64,000 nucleotides of DNA from Bradyrhizobium hipponense (lineage in GTDB: Bacteria; Pseudomonadota; Alphaproteobacteria; Rhizobiales; Xanthobacteraceae): NCBI RefSeq assembly GCF_008123965.1, contig NZ_VSTH01000078.1, forward strand, positions 186,001-250,000, written 5' to 3'. Below the pieces are notes generated by a model, which made no database searches, had not been told where the DNA came from, and worked only from the letters and a program-made list of their open reading frames with translations. Below are positions 35,610-45,900 of this stretch, piece by piece; position 1 is the stretch's first letter; the number at the start of each line of letters is the position of its first letter. A program made the translations under genes and the position numbers.

Positions 35610-36097
35610 AAGTTCTTATTTGATACGCTATCGGTATCGGCTGAAAGACGGGTTGTAAACTGAGTTTTGGAGAGTCCCTGAATATGGCAGCGAAGTTGCC
35701 ATTTTCCGATCCGCCCCTGACAGCAAAATAGCGATTGACGAGTTCTAAAAAAGAACGCATGTTTCGCTGCGAGGCGCAGTTTTGAAAAGCGCCGATGTTC
35801 TGCAGGTGGGAGGCGATTGGTCGTGGCGAAGCTGTCGCAAGCGCTCGGTTTCGATGAAACTGTTTTCGACTTGCTGAGCCGCATCCATCAATCAATTCGT
35901 CGCCAGCCTACCAAAGCCCTGGGTCGAACCACGCCGGTCGAGGGCCGCGCCTCTGGCCATGGTAACCTCCGGCAGCGCGCTGGCGAGATGAGAGCGGATG
36001 TGCACGTCGTCATAGGCCGTGACAATTGCGGTCCGCGTTCCAGCGCCGACAGAACAGCTTCGCAAACAGCGAGCCTAACCTAACCGGGAGAAGACCC
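35610..36097. other. divergent promoter region between two SDR genes
   Basis: Almost 490 bases without a gene. It holds operator site D (35741-35757). Sequence from about 35820 to 36000 has an open frame (VAKLSQALGFDETVFDLL) with some coding character but no start site or known family; it may be a gene remnant. Confidence 0.4.
35741..35757 (+). promoter_or_regulatory. HxlR-type operator overlapping a -35 box (site D)
   Basis: GTTC-TAAAAAA-GAAC is a perfect dyad with the 7-base AT spacer of sites A and C. TTGACG (35735-35740) precedes it, as at site A. It lies 147 bases before the minus-strand SDR and 341 before the plus-strand SDR. Confidence 0.62.
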
Positions 36098-36835
36098 TTG
36101 AAAAAAAGAAATGCAACCGTCGCCGTGATCGGCGCGGGCGATTTCATCGGCGGCGAGATCGCCAAGAAGTTTGCCTCCGAGGGCTTTACCGTCTTCGCCG
36201 GCCGCCGCAACGGCGACAAGCTGGCGCCGCTGGTCAAGGAGATCGAGGCCGCCGGCGGCGAGATCCAGGCACGCTCGCTCGACGCCCGCAAGGAGGAGGA
36301 GATCATCTCCTTCCTGAACGACGCCGACAAGCACGCGCCTTTGGATGTTTGCATCTTCAACATCGGTGCCAACGTCAACTTCCCGATTCTCGACACGACC
36401 GAGCGCGTGTTCCGCAAAGTCTGGGAGATGGCCTGTTATTCCGGCTTCCTCGCCGGCCGCGAGGCGGCCCGGCTGATGCTGCCGCGCGGCCAGGGCAACA
36501 TCTTCTTCACAGGTGCGACCGCGTCCTTACGCGGCGGCAGCGGCTATGCCGCCTTTGCCAGCGCCAAATTCGGGCTGCGTGCTGTGGCGCAGGCGATGGC
36601 CCGCGAGTTAGGCCCGAAGAATATCCATGTCGCCCACCTCATTATCGATTCGGGTGTCGACACCGAGTGGGTCCGCCAGCGGCGCTTGGAAGCGCTCGGG
36701 CCCAATGCGCTCGACGATCCGGATCTGCTGATGCCGCCCGCCTCGGTCGCGGCGTCCTATTGGCAGCTCTATCAGCAGCCGAAGAGCGCCTGGACCTTCG
36801 AGATGGAAATCCGCCCCTTCGGTGAGAAGTGGTAG
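36098..36835 (+). CDS. SDR-family protein lacking catalytic Tyr, paralogue 2
   Basis: A 245-residue SDR starting at a TTG with GGGAG 9 bases upstream; no ATG fits. The nucleotide motif AVIGAGDFIGGEIAKKFASE is near the N-terminus. The active-site block GYAAFASAKFG has Lys157 but Phe153 where the catalytic Tyr should be; a Tyr sits at 150, three residues too early. It is clearly paralogous to the divergent SDR at 34851. It is followed by the acyl-CoA dehydrogenases, whose first gene starts 10 bases later. A role as a non-redox dehydratase or as a partner subunit is possible. Confidence 0.84.
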   Translation: MKKRNATVAVIGAGDFIGGEIAKKFASEGFTVFAGRRNGDKLAPLVKEIEAAGGEIQARSLDARKEEEIISFLNDADKHAPLDVCIFNIGANVNFPILDTTERVFRKVWEMACYSGFLAGREAARLMLPRGQGNIFFTGATASLRGGSGYAAFASAKFGLRAVAQAMARELGPKNIHVAHLIIDSGVDTEWVRQRRLEALGPNALDDPDLLMPPASVAASYWQLYQQPKSAWTFEMEIRPFGEKW

Positions 36836-36845
36836 GACGCGCCCG

Positions 36846-38027
<1,182 letters not shown>

Positions 38028-38052
38028 CAACACAGCGCAACAAGAGGATCGG

Positions 38053-39183
38053 ATGGATATCCAGTTCACGGAAGAGCAGGAACTGTTGCGCTCCAGTGTA
38101 CAGCGCATGCTACGCGACCAGTACAGTTTCGAGGCGCGCCGCAAGATCGTCGCCAGCGAAGACGGCTGGAGCCGCAGGCAGTGGGGCGCCTTTGCGGAGC
38201 TCGGCCTCCTTGCCGCACCGTTCTCCGAGGAGAGCGGCGGACTCGGCGGCGGCCCGCTCTCCACCATGATCGTTGCCCAGGAGTTCGGCCGTCACCTTGT
38301 CGTGGAGCCGTATGTCGAGACGGTCGTGCTGGCAGGCGGCTTGATCGAGCATGCAGGGACTGAAGAGCAAAAGCAGGCCTTCATTCCCAGTATTATCGCC
38401 GGACAGAAGATCTGGGCGCTGGCCTGGACCGAGAAAGGCTCGCGCTTCGATCTCGCCAATGTCGCGACCGCGGCACGGCGCGAGGGCGACGACTACATGC
38501 TCAGGGGTGAGAAGACCGCCGTCATCGCCGCGCCTTGGGCGGACTATCTCATCGTCTCTGCCCGGACTAAAGGCAAGCGCGACGATCGCGCCGGCGTCAG
38601 CCTGTTCGTCGTTGATGCCCGGGTGGCCAATCTCGATCTGCGGAGCTTCAAGACCATCGACGGCCGCCGCGCTGCGGAAATCACCTTCCGCGACGTTCGC
38701 GGCGAGTTGCTCGGCAGCGAGGGCGCGGGCGTCGCCCTGCTGGAAGCGTGCCGGGATCGGGCCATCGGCGCGCTCTGCGCCGAGGCGGTCGGTGCGATGG
38801 CCGAACTGAACTCCGCGACGCTGGAATACTCCAAGGCGCGAAAGCAGTTCGGCGTCACCATCGGCAGCTTCCAGGTGCTGCAGCACCGGATGGTCGACAT
38901 GTTCATCGCCCATCAGGAGGCGCTCTCCTTGATGCAGCATCTCAATCTCAGCCTCGGCGTCGGTGAGAGCGGCATCTCGCGCCTCGCCTCCGGCGCCAAG
39001 TCGAAGGTCGGCTATGCCGGCAAGTTCATCGCCGACCAGGCCGTGCAGCTGCATGGCGGCATGGGCATGACCGACGAATTGAACGTCGGCCATTACTTCA
39101 AGCGAATCTCCTCCATCAACATCCAGTTCGGCGATCCCGCTCACCACTTGCTGCGTTATGTGCAGCTCGACGCGGCTGCGTAA
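38053..39183 (+). CDS. acyl-CoA dehydrogenase, subunit-type 2
   Basis: A 376-residue acyl-CoA dehydrogenase fold. The N-terminus MDIQFTEEQELLRSSVQRML and the KQFGVTIGSFQVLQHRMVDM block are typical. The usual middle motif is altered (AWTEKGSRFDLAN instead of SEPxxGSD), and the C-terminus has LHGGMGMTDELNVGHYFKR in place of the usual GGSNEIQR-type end. These changes fit the second subunit of a two-gene dehydrogenase. GAGG precedes the ATG. It is co-directional with its partner and with the thiolase 14 bases on. Confidence 0.9.
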   Translation: MDIQFTEEQELLRSSVQRMLRDQYSFEARRKIVASEDGWSRRQWGAFAELGLLAAPFSEESGGLGGGPLSTMIVAQEFGRHLVVEPYVETVVLAGGLIEHAGTEEQKQAFIPSIIAGQKIWALAWTEKGSRFDLANVATAARREGDDYMLRGEKTAVIAAPWADYLIVSARTKGKRDDRAGVSLFVVDARVANLDLRSFKTIDGRRAAEITFRDVRGELLGSEGAGVALLEACRDRAIGALCAEAVGAMAELNSATLEYSKARKQFGVTIGSFQVLQHRMVDMFIAHQEALSLMQHLNLSLGVGESGISRLASGAKSKVGYAGKFIADQAVQLHGGMGMTDELNVGHYFKRISSINIQFGDPAHHLLRYVQLDAAA

Positions 39184-39197
39184 CAAAAGAGGCAAGC

Positions 39198-40385
39198 ATG
39201 ACGACAGAGGCAGTTATCGTTTCCACCGCCCGCACCGGCGTCGGCAAGGCCTATCGCGGTGCGCTGAACAACACCGAGGGGCCGACCATGGCCGGCCATG
39301 TGATGGCCGAAGCGGTCAGGCGCGCGGGCATCGAGCCCGGCGAGATCGAGGACGTGGTGATGGGTTGCGCGATGCAACAAGGCACCATGGTGATGAACGT
39401 CGCACGCAAGGGAGCGATTCGTGCCGGCCTGCCGGTCACCGTCGCCGGCACCACGATCGATCGGCAGTGCGCCTCCGGCCTGCAGGCCATAGCGGTCGCG
39501 GCACGCTCGATCATGCTGGATGGCGTCGAGGTCGCAATCGGAGGCGGTATCGAATCGATTAGCCTGGTGCAGAACGAGCACATGAACAGATTCCATGCGG
39601 TCGACGACGAGCTGATGGCGATGAAGCCGGAGATGTACATGTCGATGCTCGACACCGCCGAGATCGTCGCCGAGCGCTACAAGATCGGCCGCGACCGGCA
39701 GGACGAATACAGCCTCGAATGTCAGCGCCGCATCGGTGCCGCGGTGCAGGCCGGCCGTTTCAATGACGAGATCGTGCCGATCACGACCAGGATGGCCGTC
39801 GTCAATAAGGACACCAAAGAGGTCACCTATCAGCAGGTAACGCTGTCGAAGGATGAGGGCCCGCGCCCCGAGACCACAGCGGAAGCACTCGCGAAGATCA
39901 AGCCAGTGTTCGAAGGCAAGACCATCACGGCGGGCAATGCCAGCCAGCTCTCCGACGGCGCATCGGCCTGCGTGATCATGAGCGACAAGATCGCCGCCAA
40001 GAAAGGCCTGAAGCCGCTCGGCATCTTCCGCGGGTTCGTCGCCGCCGGTGTCGAGCCGGACGAAATGGGTATCGGTCCGGTCGCGGCGATCCCGCGCCTT
40101 CTCAAGCGGCACGGCCTGAAGATCGATGACATCGATCTCTGGGAGCTGAACGAAGCCTATGCGGTCCAGGTGATCTACTGCCGCGAAAAGCTCGGCATTG
40201 ATCCGGACAGACTGAACGTCAATGGCGGCTCGATCGCGATCGGCCATCCCTATGGGATGACGGGCAGCCGGCTTGCGGGGCACATCCTGATCGAGGGGCG
40301 GCGGCGCAAGGCGAAGTACGGCGTGGTGACCATGTGCATCGGCGGCGGCATGGGCGCGGCCGGCCTGTTCGAAATCGTCAACTGA
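39198..40385 (+). CDS. thiolase (acetyl-CoA acyltransferase)
   Basis: A 395-residue degradative-type thiolase. The nucleophile Cys91 is in DRQCASGLQA, His in GHPYGMTG (about 349) and the second Cys in CIGGGMGAAG (about 379). It should split a 3-ketoacyl-CoA with CoA, the last step of a beta-oxidation round. GAGG lies 7 bases before the ATG. It is tightly linked to the dehydrogenases upstream and the nitronate-monooxygenase-type gene 21 bases downstream. Confidence 0.95.
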   Translation: MTTEAVIVSTARTGVGKAYRGALNNTEGPTMAGHVMAEAVRRAGIEPGEIEDVVMGCAMQQGTMVMNVARKGAIRAGLPVTVAGTTIDRQCASGLQAIAVAARSIMLDGVEVAIGGGIESISLVQNEHMNRFHAVDDELMAMKPEMYMSMLDTAEIVAERYKIGRDRQDEYSLECQRRIGAAVQAGRFNDEIVPITTRMAVVNKDTKEVTYQQVTLSKDEGPRPETTAEALAKIKPVFEGKTITAGNASQLSDGASACVIMSDKIAAKKGLKPLGIFRGFVAAGVEPDEMGIGPVAAIPRLLKRHGLKIDDIDLWELNEAYAVQVIYCREKLGIDPDRLNVNGGSIAIGHPYGMTGSRLAGHILIEGRRRKAKYGVVTMCIGGGMGAAGLFEIVN

Positions 40386-40406
40386 TCGGAAAGCGGAGAA
40401 GCGCAC

Positions 40407-41417
40407 GTGAAGACAGCAATTACCGAACTGTTCGGCATCCAGCATCCGATCATCCAGGGCGGCATGCATTATGTCGGCTTCGCCGAGCTGGCAGCGGCGG
40501 TGTCGAACGCCGGCGGTCTCGGCATCATCACCGGCCTGACCCAGCGGACGCCGGAATTGCTGGCGAAGGAAATCGCGCGCTGTCGCGACATGACTGATAA
40601 GCCGTTCGGTGTGAACCTGACCTTCCTGCCGAGCTTCACGGCGCCGCCCTATCCGGAATATATCGCCGCCATCAAGGAAGGCGGCGTCAAGGCGGTGGAG
40701 ACCGCCGGCCGCAGCCCGGAAGCGTACATGCCGGCGCTGAAGGCGGCCGGCATCAAGGTGATCCACAAATGCACCTCGGTGCGGCATTCGCTGAAAGCCG
40801 AGAGGATCGGTTGCGACGCCGTCAGCGTCGACGGCTTCGAATGCGGCGGCCATCCCGGCGAGGACGACATTCCGAACATGATCCTGCTGCCGCGCGCGGC
40901 GGACGAACTGACGATTCCGTTCGTGGCCTCGGGGGGCATGGCGGATGCGCGCAGCCTCGTTGCCGCACTGTCGATGGGCGCCGCCGGCATGAACATGGGT
41001 ACCCGCTTCATCGCAACCAAGGAAGCTCCCGTCCATGCCAACGTCAAGCAGGCCCTGGTCAAAGCCACCGAGCTCGACACGGTGCTGGTGATGCGGGCGC
41101 TGCGCAACACCGAGCGCGTGCTGAAGAACAAGGGCGTCGATCACCTGCTCGAAGTCGAGCGCGAGAAGGGGGAGAGCCTCAAGATCGAGGACATCCATGA
41201 GCAGGTCGCGGGCGTCTACCCCAAGGTGATGGTCGACGGCGAGATGGACGCCGGCGCCTGGAGCTGCGGCATGGTGGTCGGGCTGATCAACGATATCCCG
41301 ACGGTGAAGGAGCTGATCGACCGCATCATGACCGAAGCCGAGCAGATCATCCGGCAGCGCTTGACCGGATTCCTCAACGGTACCGTCTCGACTGTGGCCA
41401 CGCGCGCCGTTGCCTGA
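40407..41417 (+). CDS. nitronate monooxygenase-type flavoprotein
   Basis: A 336-residue TIM-barrel FMN protein of the 2-nitropropane dioxygenase/enoyl-reductase family. It opens LFGIQHPIIQGGMHYVGFAE, has the flavin-binding VSNAGGLGIITG, and carries the conserved His in FECGGHPGEDD. Starts at a GTG with GGAGA 8 bases upstream. Some relatives oxidise nitronates; others are reductases in fatty or aromatic acid pathways, so the reaction here is undetermined. It is the last plus-strand gene of the operon from site D. Confidence 0.86.
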   Translation: MKTAITELFGIQHPIIQGGMHYVGFAELAAAVSNAGGLGIITGLTQRTPELLAKEIARCRDMTDKPFGVNLTFLPSFTAPPYPEYIAAIKEGGVKAVETAGRSPEAYMPALKAAGIKVIHKCTSVRHSLKAERIGCDAVSVDGFECGGHPGEDDIPNMILLPRAADELTIPFVASGGMADARSLVAALSMGAAGMNMGTRFIATKEAPVHANVKQALVKATELDTVLVMRALRNTERVLKNKGVDHLLEVEREKGESLKIEDIHEQVAGVYPKVMVDGEMDAGAWSCGMVVGLINDIPTVKELIDRIMTEAEQIIRQRLTGFLNGTVSTVATRAVA

Positions 41418-41489
41418 CGAAGACCGTTGCGGGCGAGCGTCTTAGAGCAGAATGAGTTTTGGCTGAAGCGATGCGGGCGCGGCATTCGT

Positions 41490-41646
41490 CACCTCTCCCG
41501 TAGGGAGAGGTCGGATCGCATCGAAAGATGCGATCCGGGTGAGGGGATACAGGCGCACTGAGCGCTGCGGCCCCTCGCCCGGATTGCACTGAACGATGCT
41601 TCGCATCGCCAGGCGCAATCCGACCTCTCCCCGTCGGGGAGAGGTG
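41490..41646. repeat. palindromic intergenic repeat, type 1
   Basis: Two outer arms of the CACCTCTCCC...GGGAGAGGT type and GACCTCTCCCCGTCGGGGAG type enclose a second inverted pair (GGATCGCATCG...GATGCGATCC and its echo). The whole can fold into a large cruciform. Such elements are dispersed in Bradyrhizobium genomes. It lies between convergent genes and may act as a bidirectional terminator. Confidence 0.7.
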
Positions 41647-41660
41647 AATCGCGCCATTCC

Positions 41661-42548
41661 CTATCCCTCATACTGATCCGGCCCCATCGCCCATGATGCA
41701 TGATCGTGGCCGAATGCGTAATTGCGGTTGGTGAGCGCAGGATTGCGATTGACCATCGGCCGCATGAACATCGGGTGCGTCGCACTGCGCACTTCGTGCT
41801 CGAGCGTGAACAGCGGCTTGCCGCTGCCGAGATCGACGATGTCGCAAAACCGGTACTGGTATTGATTGTCCTCGCGGGAGATCAGGTTGCGCGCCTTTAG
41901 CCTGCGATAGGGACCTGAGAAATCGGTGATGTACATCTGCACATGGTGCCCGTCATAGTCGCGCTGGGGCCGATCGGTCTCGCGGAACAAGAGGTGCTGG
42001 TCGCGGCCCGTCTTCACTGCCGCAACCGTGCCATCGCCATTCCACAATTCGGCCGGCATGCCCATGATCTCCAGATAGAAGGCGCAAATTGCAGGCGCGG
42101 TCCCAACGGGCACCTCGAATTCGACATAGGGGATGCCGAGCGCGATGCGTCCGAAACGCGCCGCGTCCGGCTCATAGCAGCGCAGGCGGTTGCCCCACGG
42201 ACAGGTCGCCTCGACATAGCCATTGTGCTCGGCGAATGCGAACGCCGTGCCCTCGAGCTTGCTTGCGACCGATGCCAGCCGCGTCACCAGCGCCTCGCGG
42301 CCTTCGATGACCAGCCCGATATGACCGCGCAGCACCTGTGGCCTGCCGCTCGGCAAGTGAAATTGGCTCCGTCCGGCGTTGATCCACATGTTGGTATCGG
42401 ACACCATCAGATAGGGATCGCGGGTGAGCCCAAGTCCCGTGACGTAGAATAAGCATGCCAGGCGCTGATCCGGAACCTGGATGTTGACGTGCTCGAAATG
42501 AATCGCGTTGCCGAGATCTTCTTTGGATCGATCGAATTGTTGCGGCAT
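41661..42548 (-). CDS. VOC-superfamily protein (glyoxalase/extradiol-dioxygenase fold)
   Basis: A 295-residue two-domain vicinal-oxygen-chelate protein. Domain 1 begins IHFEHVNIQVPDQRLA and contains GYVEATCPWG; domain 2 begins IPYVEFEVPVG and contains GHHVQMYITDF and LFTLEHEVRS. Candidate metal ligands are the His in EHVNIQ, His in HHVQMYI and Glu in LEHEV. Extradiol dioxygenases and glyoxalases share this plan; the family cannot be decided. Start at 42548 is chosen because the longer in-frame N-terminal extension runs through the antisense of an isochorismatase remnant. Placed at the end of the catabolic cluster, it may open an aromatic ring. Confidence 0.75.
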   Translation of the reverse strand: MPQQFDRSKEDLGNAIHFEHVNIQVPDQRLACLFYVTGLGLTRDPYLMVSDTNMWINAGRSQFHLPSGRPQVLRGHIGLVIEGREALVTRLASVASKLEGTAFAFAEHNGYVEATCPWGNRLRCYEPDAARFGRIALGIPYVEFEVPVGTAPAICAFYLEIMGMPAELWNGDGTVAAVKTGRDQHLLFRETDRPQRDYDGHHVQMYITDFSGPYRRLKARNLISREDNQYQYRFCDIVDLGSGKPLFTLEHEVRSATHPMFMRPMVNRNPALTNRNYAFGHDHASWAMGPDQYEG

Positions 42549-42659
42549 GGATGCGGCTCTGGGGTGGGATGATGGATAGGTTATCCTAGAGCAGAACGTC
42601 GAGCAGTTGAACCGTAGCGCGATCACATCTGCCGGTCGAGGCATGCTGCCGGCGCGCGG

Positions 42660-42833
42660 GTCACCGTTCAGCAGGAACGAAACCTCGGCTTTCGGGTCGT
42701 CATCGTCGAAGATGCGCTTTGCAGTTCGTCCGGCGTCGGGCACGACGCGCTCATGACCATGTACCGCAACCGCTTCCACGGCCAGGTCGATCTGGTGAGG
42801 GCAGAGGAACTCGAGACGTTCTGGCGCGAGTAG
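42660..42833 (+). pseudogene. isochorismatase-family C-terminal remnant
   Basis: An open stretch ending at TAG 42831 reads NLGFRVVIVEDALCSSSGVG, then HDALMTMYRNRFHGQVDLVR and ends in FWRE. The pattern with ALCSSS...GHDALMT.YR.RF matches the end of cysteine hydrolases of the isochorismatase family. The N-terminal two thirds, including the catalytic Asp/Lys/Cys, are missing: upstream sequence leaves the frame. It is the decayed end of a gene, antisense to the upstream region of the VOC gene. Confidence 0.55.
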
Positions 42834-42956
42834 AGAACGTCACGTCTGTGCCGACTGGCTGCTCGTTTCTCGCGCTATTTCTCGCGTTTGCCTGCAACCG
42901 TCACTTCGCGCTAGACTTGACGCAACGCGTGCGTTCGCACGGCAAATCCCATATGC

Positions 42957-45900
42957 ATGGCGATCGGCTGCCGAATCGAGATGAGTTCGGCTCGCGTGCA
43001 ATTGACGATCGTTGACGACCAGAAACGGATTAACGTGCGGCATTCCCAAAAAGCTCGGCCCGCCAAAGCTTCGCGAACCAGCTCGCGAACCAAGAGCCTG
43101 CCAAAGAAGCGTTCGCCAAACAGGCGTCTGCCGAAGAAGAGTTCGCCAAAGACGAGCAAAGCGGTGCAACGCGCTGCGATCTCGTCGTCGTCGCCGCTTG
43201 GCATGATGGCGCTTCATCTGCTCGCCCAATGGAAGCAGTCCGGCCGCAGCGGCCTCGTGTTCCTCGCAGAGAACGAGAGCAGGGCGGAGCGGCTCGGCAG
43301 CGTCATTCATGCGCTCGACCCGTCCTGCGAGGTGCTGGTGTTTCCGCGATTGAACACCTTGCCGTTCGATCAATTGGAGCCGTCTCGCGAGATCGCAGGG
43401 CGCCGCGCCTCGGTGCTGAGACGCCTTGCGAAATCGAAGCGGCCGATCTTTCTGGTCTCGACGGCCGAAGCCGTGATGGAGCGCCTGCCGCCGCCGGCGA
43501 GCCTGTCGCGCCTCAACATCAGCCTGAAGGTCGGCGGCGCGTTCTCCGGGCAGGAGCTTCGCGCGCGTCTCGAAAGCCTTGGATACGATCTGGACGAGGA
43601 GCCGGATTATCCCGGCGGCGGCCTATTTCATGGCCAGACATTCGAGATATTTCCCGCGGGTGCGCTTGGCCCGTTCCGGATAGAGCATTCGGCTCGCACG
43701 ATACGCCGCATCGTGGCGTTCGACCCGAAACAGCATGACATCATTTTCGAGACCCGGGAGCTTCTGGTCGATCCGATGTCGGAGCGGCTCGGCTTCGCCG
43801 GCAAACGCGGCAAGCGCGCGACGCTGTTCGAATATTGCGGACGTGCCAAATGGATCGCGGATGCAGGCGTCCCGTTGCACGCCGATGGCTGGCTGAGCAC
43901 GATCGAGGAGGCGGCGGGTCGCGCCGACCGCGAGCGCGAATATTTGGGCCCGCGCGAATGGAAGCAGGCGACCAGGGGCATGAAGGTGTTGCCGCAGGCT
44001 ACCCGGTTCCAGCCCACGCCAGAGTTTTCGAAGCTGACGTCCTCCAGGAAAGCCCTTCGCGGCTTCGTCGAAGAGACGCGGCGAGCCGGTTCGCGACTGA
44101 TCTTCGTCGCAGCGCAGGAGGAGGATCTGCGTGCGATGGAGCGGATGAGCGGCGTCAGGGCGGAGCGTCTGGCGGATTGGAACGAGGTGACGAGCGGACG
44201 CGATCGCGAAGCGGCGCTGCTGGCCGATTTCGATGCGGGCTTCGTCGTGGCCGGCAAGAAGGCCCTCGTCGTCGTGACGGCTGCCGACGTGCTCGGCAGC
44301 CGGGCGCATCATCCGCAGCCGATGGCCCGAAGCGGCAGCGCAGCGTTCGATCATGCCGATGTGCCGGAACAGGGCACGGTGGTGGTTCATCTCCAGCGGG
44401 GCCTTGCCGTGCTCGATGGCTTGCAGACCGTGAACACGGGCGGCGGCGCGTTGCGCGAGATGGTCAGGCTTGGGTTCGCTGGCGACAACGCGGCTCTCGT
44501 CCCGCCGCCTGATCTGGCCTTGATGTGGCCCTATGCGGCCGAGCGCGGCAAGGTGGCGCTCGACAAGGCGGATGGCAGCACGTGGTGGGCTCGCCGCACC
44601 GAGGCCGAGCGGGAAATCCAGATCGCCGGCAAGGTGCTCGCCAAGCACATCAGCCAGCGCCGCCGGCGGCGCGCTGCGAAACTGGTTCCGCCGGGGCCGG
44701 TCTACGAGAAATTCGTCGCGCGCTTTCCCTATTTCACGACGAGCGGCCAGGCGGCAGCCATCCGCGATGTGCTGGATGATCTTGCGTCCGGCCACCCGAT
44801 GGACCGCGTGGTTTGCGGCGATGTGGGATTCGGCAAGACCGAGGTGGCGCTGCGGGCGGCAGCCGCCGTGGTGCTGTCGGGCAAGCAGGTGGCGATTGCG
44901 GTGCCGACGACCGTGCTGGCACGGCAGCACGTCGCAACGTTCAGCAAGCGTTTTGCCCCGTTCGGCATCGAGGTGGGCAGCCTGTCGCGGGCCGCGTCAG
45001 GTGCGGAAGTGCGGGCGACGAAAGAGGGCTTGCGCAGCGGCCGGATGAATATCGTGGTCGGAACGCAGGCGCTCGCTTCGAAGGACGTCAAGTTCAACGA
45101 CCTCGGCCTCGTCATCGTCGACGAGGAGCAGCATTTTGGCGCAGCCGAGAAAGCGAAGCTGTCGGCACTGGCCAAGAATCTCCACGCGCTCTGGATGAGC
45201 GCGACGCCGATCCCACGGACTCTCGCCGCCGGTCTTGCCGGCTTCAGGGATTTGAGCATCATCGCCTCGCCCCCGGTTCACCGGCTTCCGGTCGCAACCA
45301 GGATCGCTCCGTTATCGGATGCCGCCATCGCCTCGGCGTTGCTGCGCGAGCAGAGGCGCCACGGGCAGAGCTTCCTGATCTGTCCACGCATCCAGGATCT
45401 CGATCCCCTGCTGGCACGTGTGCAGGCGGTGGCGCCCGATCTTCGCATCGTCTGTCTCCATGGCAGATTGGCTGCCGACGAGATCGACGATCGGATGATG
45501 AGCTTCGTCGAAGGCGGAGCCGACGTTCTGCTTGCGACCAACATCGTGGAGAGCGGTCTCGATATCCCGCGTGCGAACACCATCGTGGTGTGCTGGCCTG
45601 AAAAATTCGGACTTGCCCAGCTTCACCAGCTGCGCGGGCGGGTGGGCCGTAGCGGCATACGCGCTTTCGCATATCTCTTAACCGAGACGGCTTCCGGTCA
45701 GTCCGAGAAACGACTTGCAGTTCTCGAGGAGTTCAGCCGGCCGGGCGCGGGCTTTGCCATCAGCGAGCGCGATCTGGATCTGCGAGGTGCGGGGGACCTG
45801 TTTTCGGAAGCGCAATCCGGCCACGTCCAGGTCTTCGGGCCCGTGCTCTACAGCCACCTCCTGAAAATGGCCTCGGAAAAGGCCGATGGACGAATCGAGA

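Noticed and set aside
35817..36083. Possible small gene between the two SDR genes
   Set aside because: Coding character is weak, there is no start signal, and the frame passes through the leader of the SDR gene; listed only as a possible remnant.
39156..41198. 680-codon minus-strand frame opposite the thiolase and nitronate-monooxygenase-type genes
   Set aside because: Spans two intact plus-strand genes in antisense; no own start signal.
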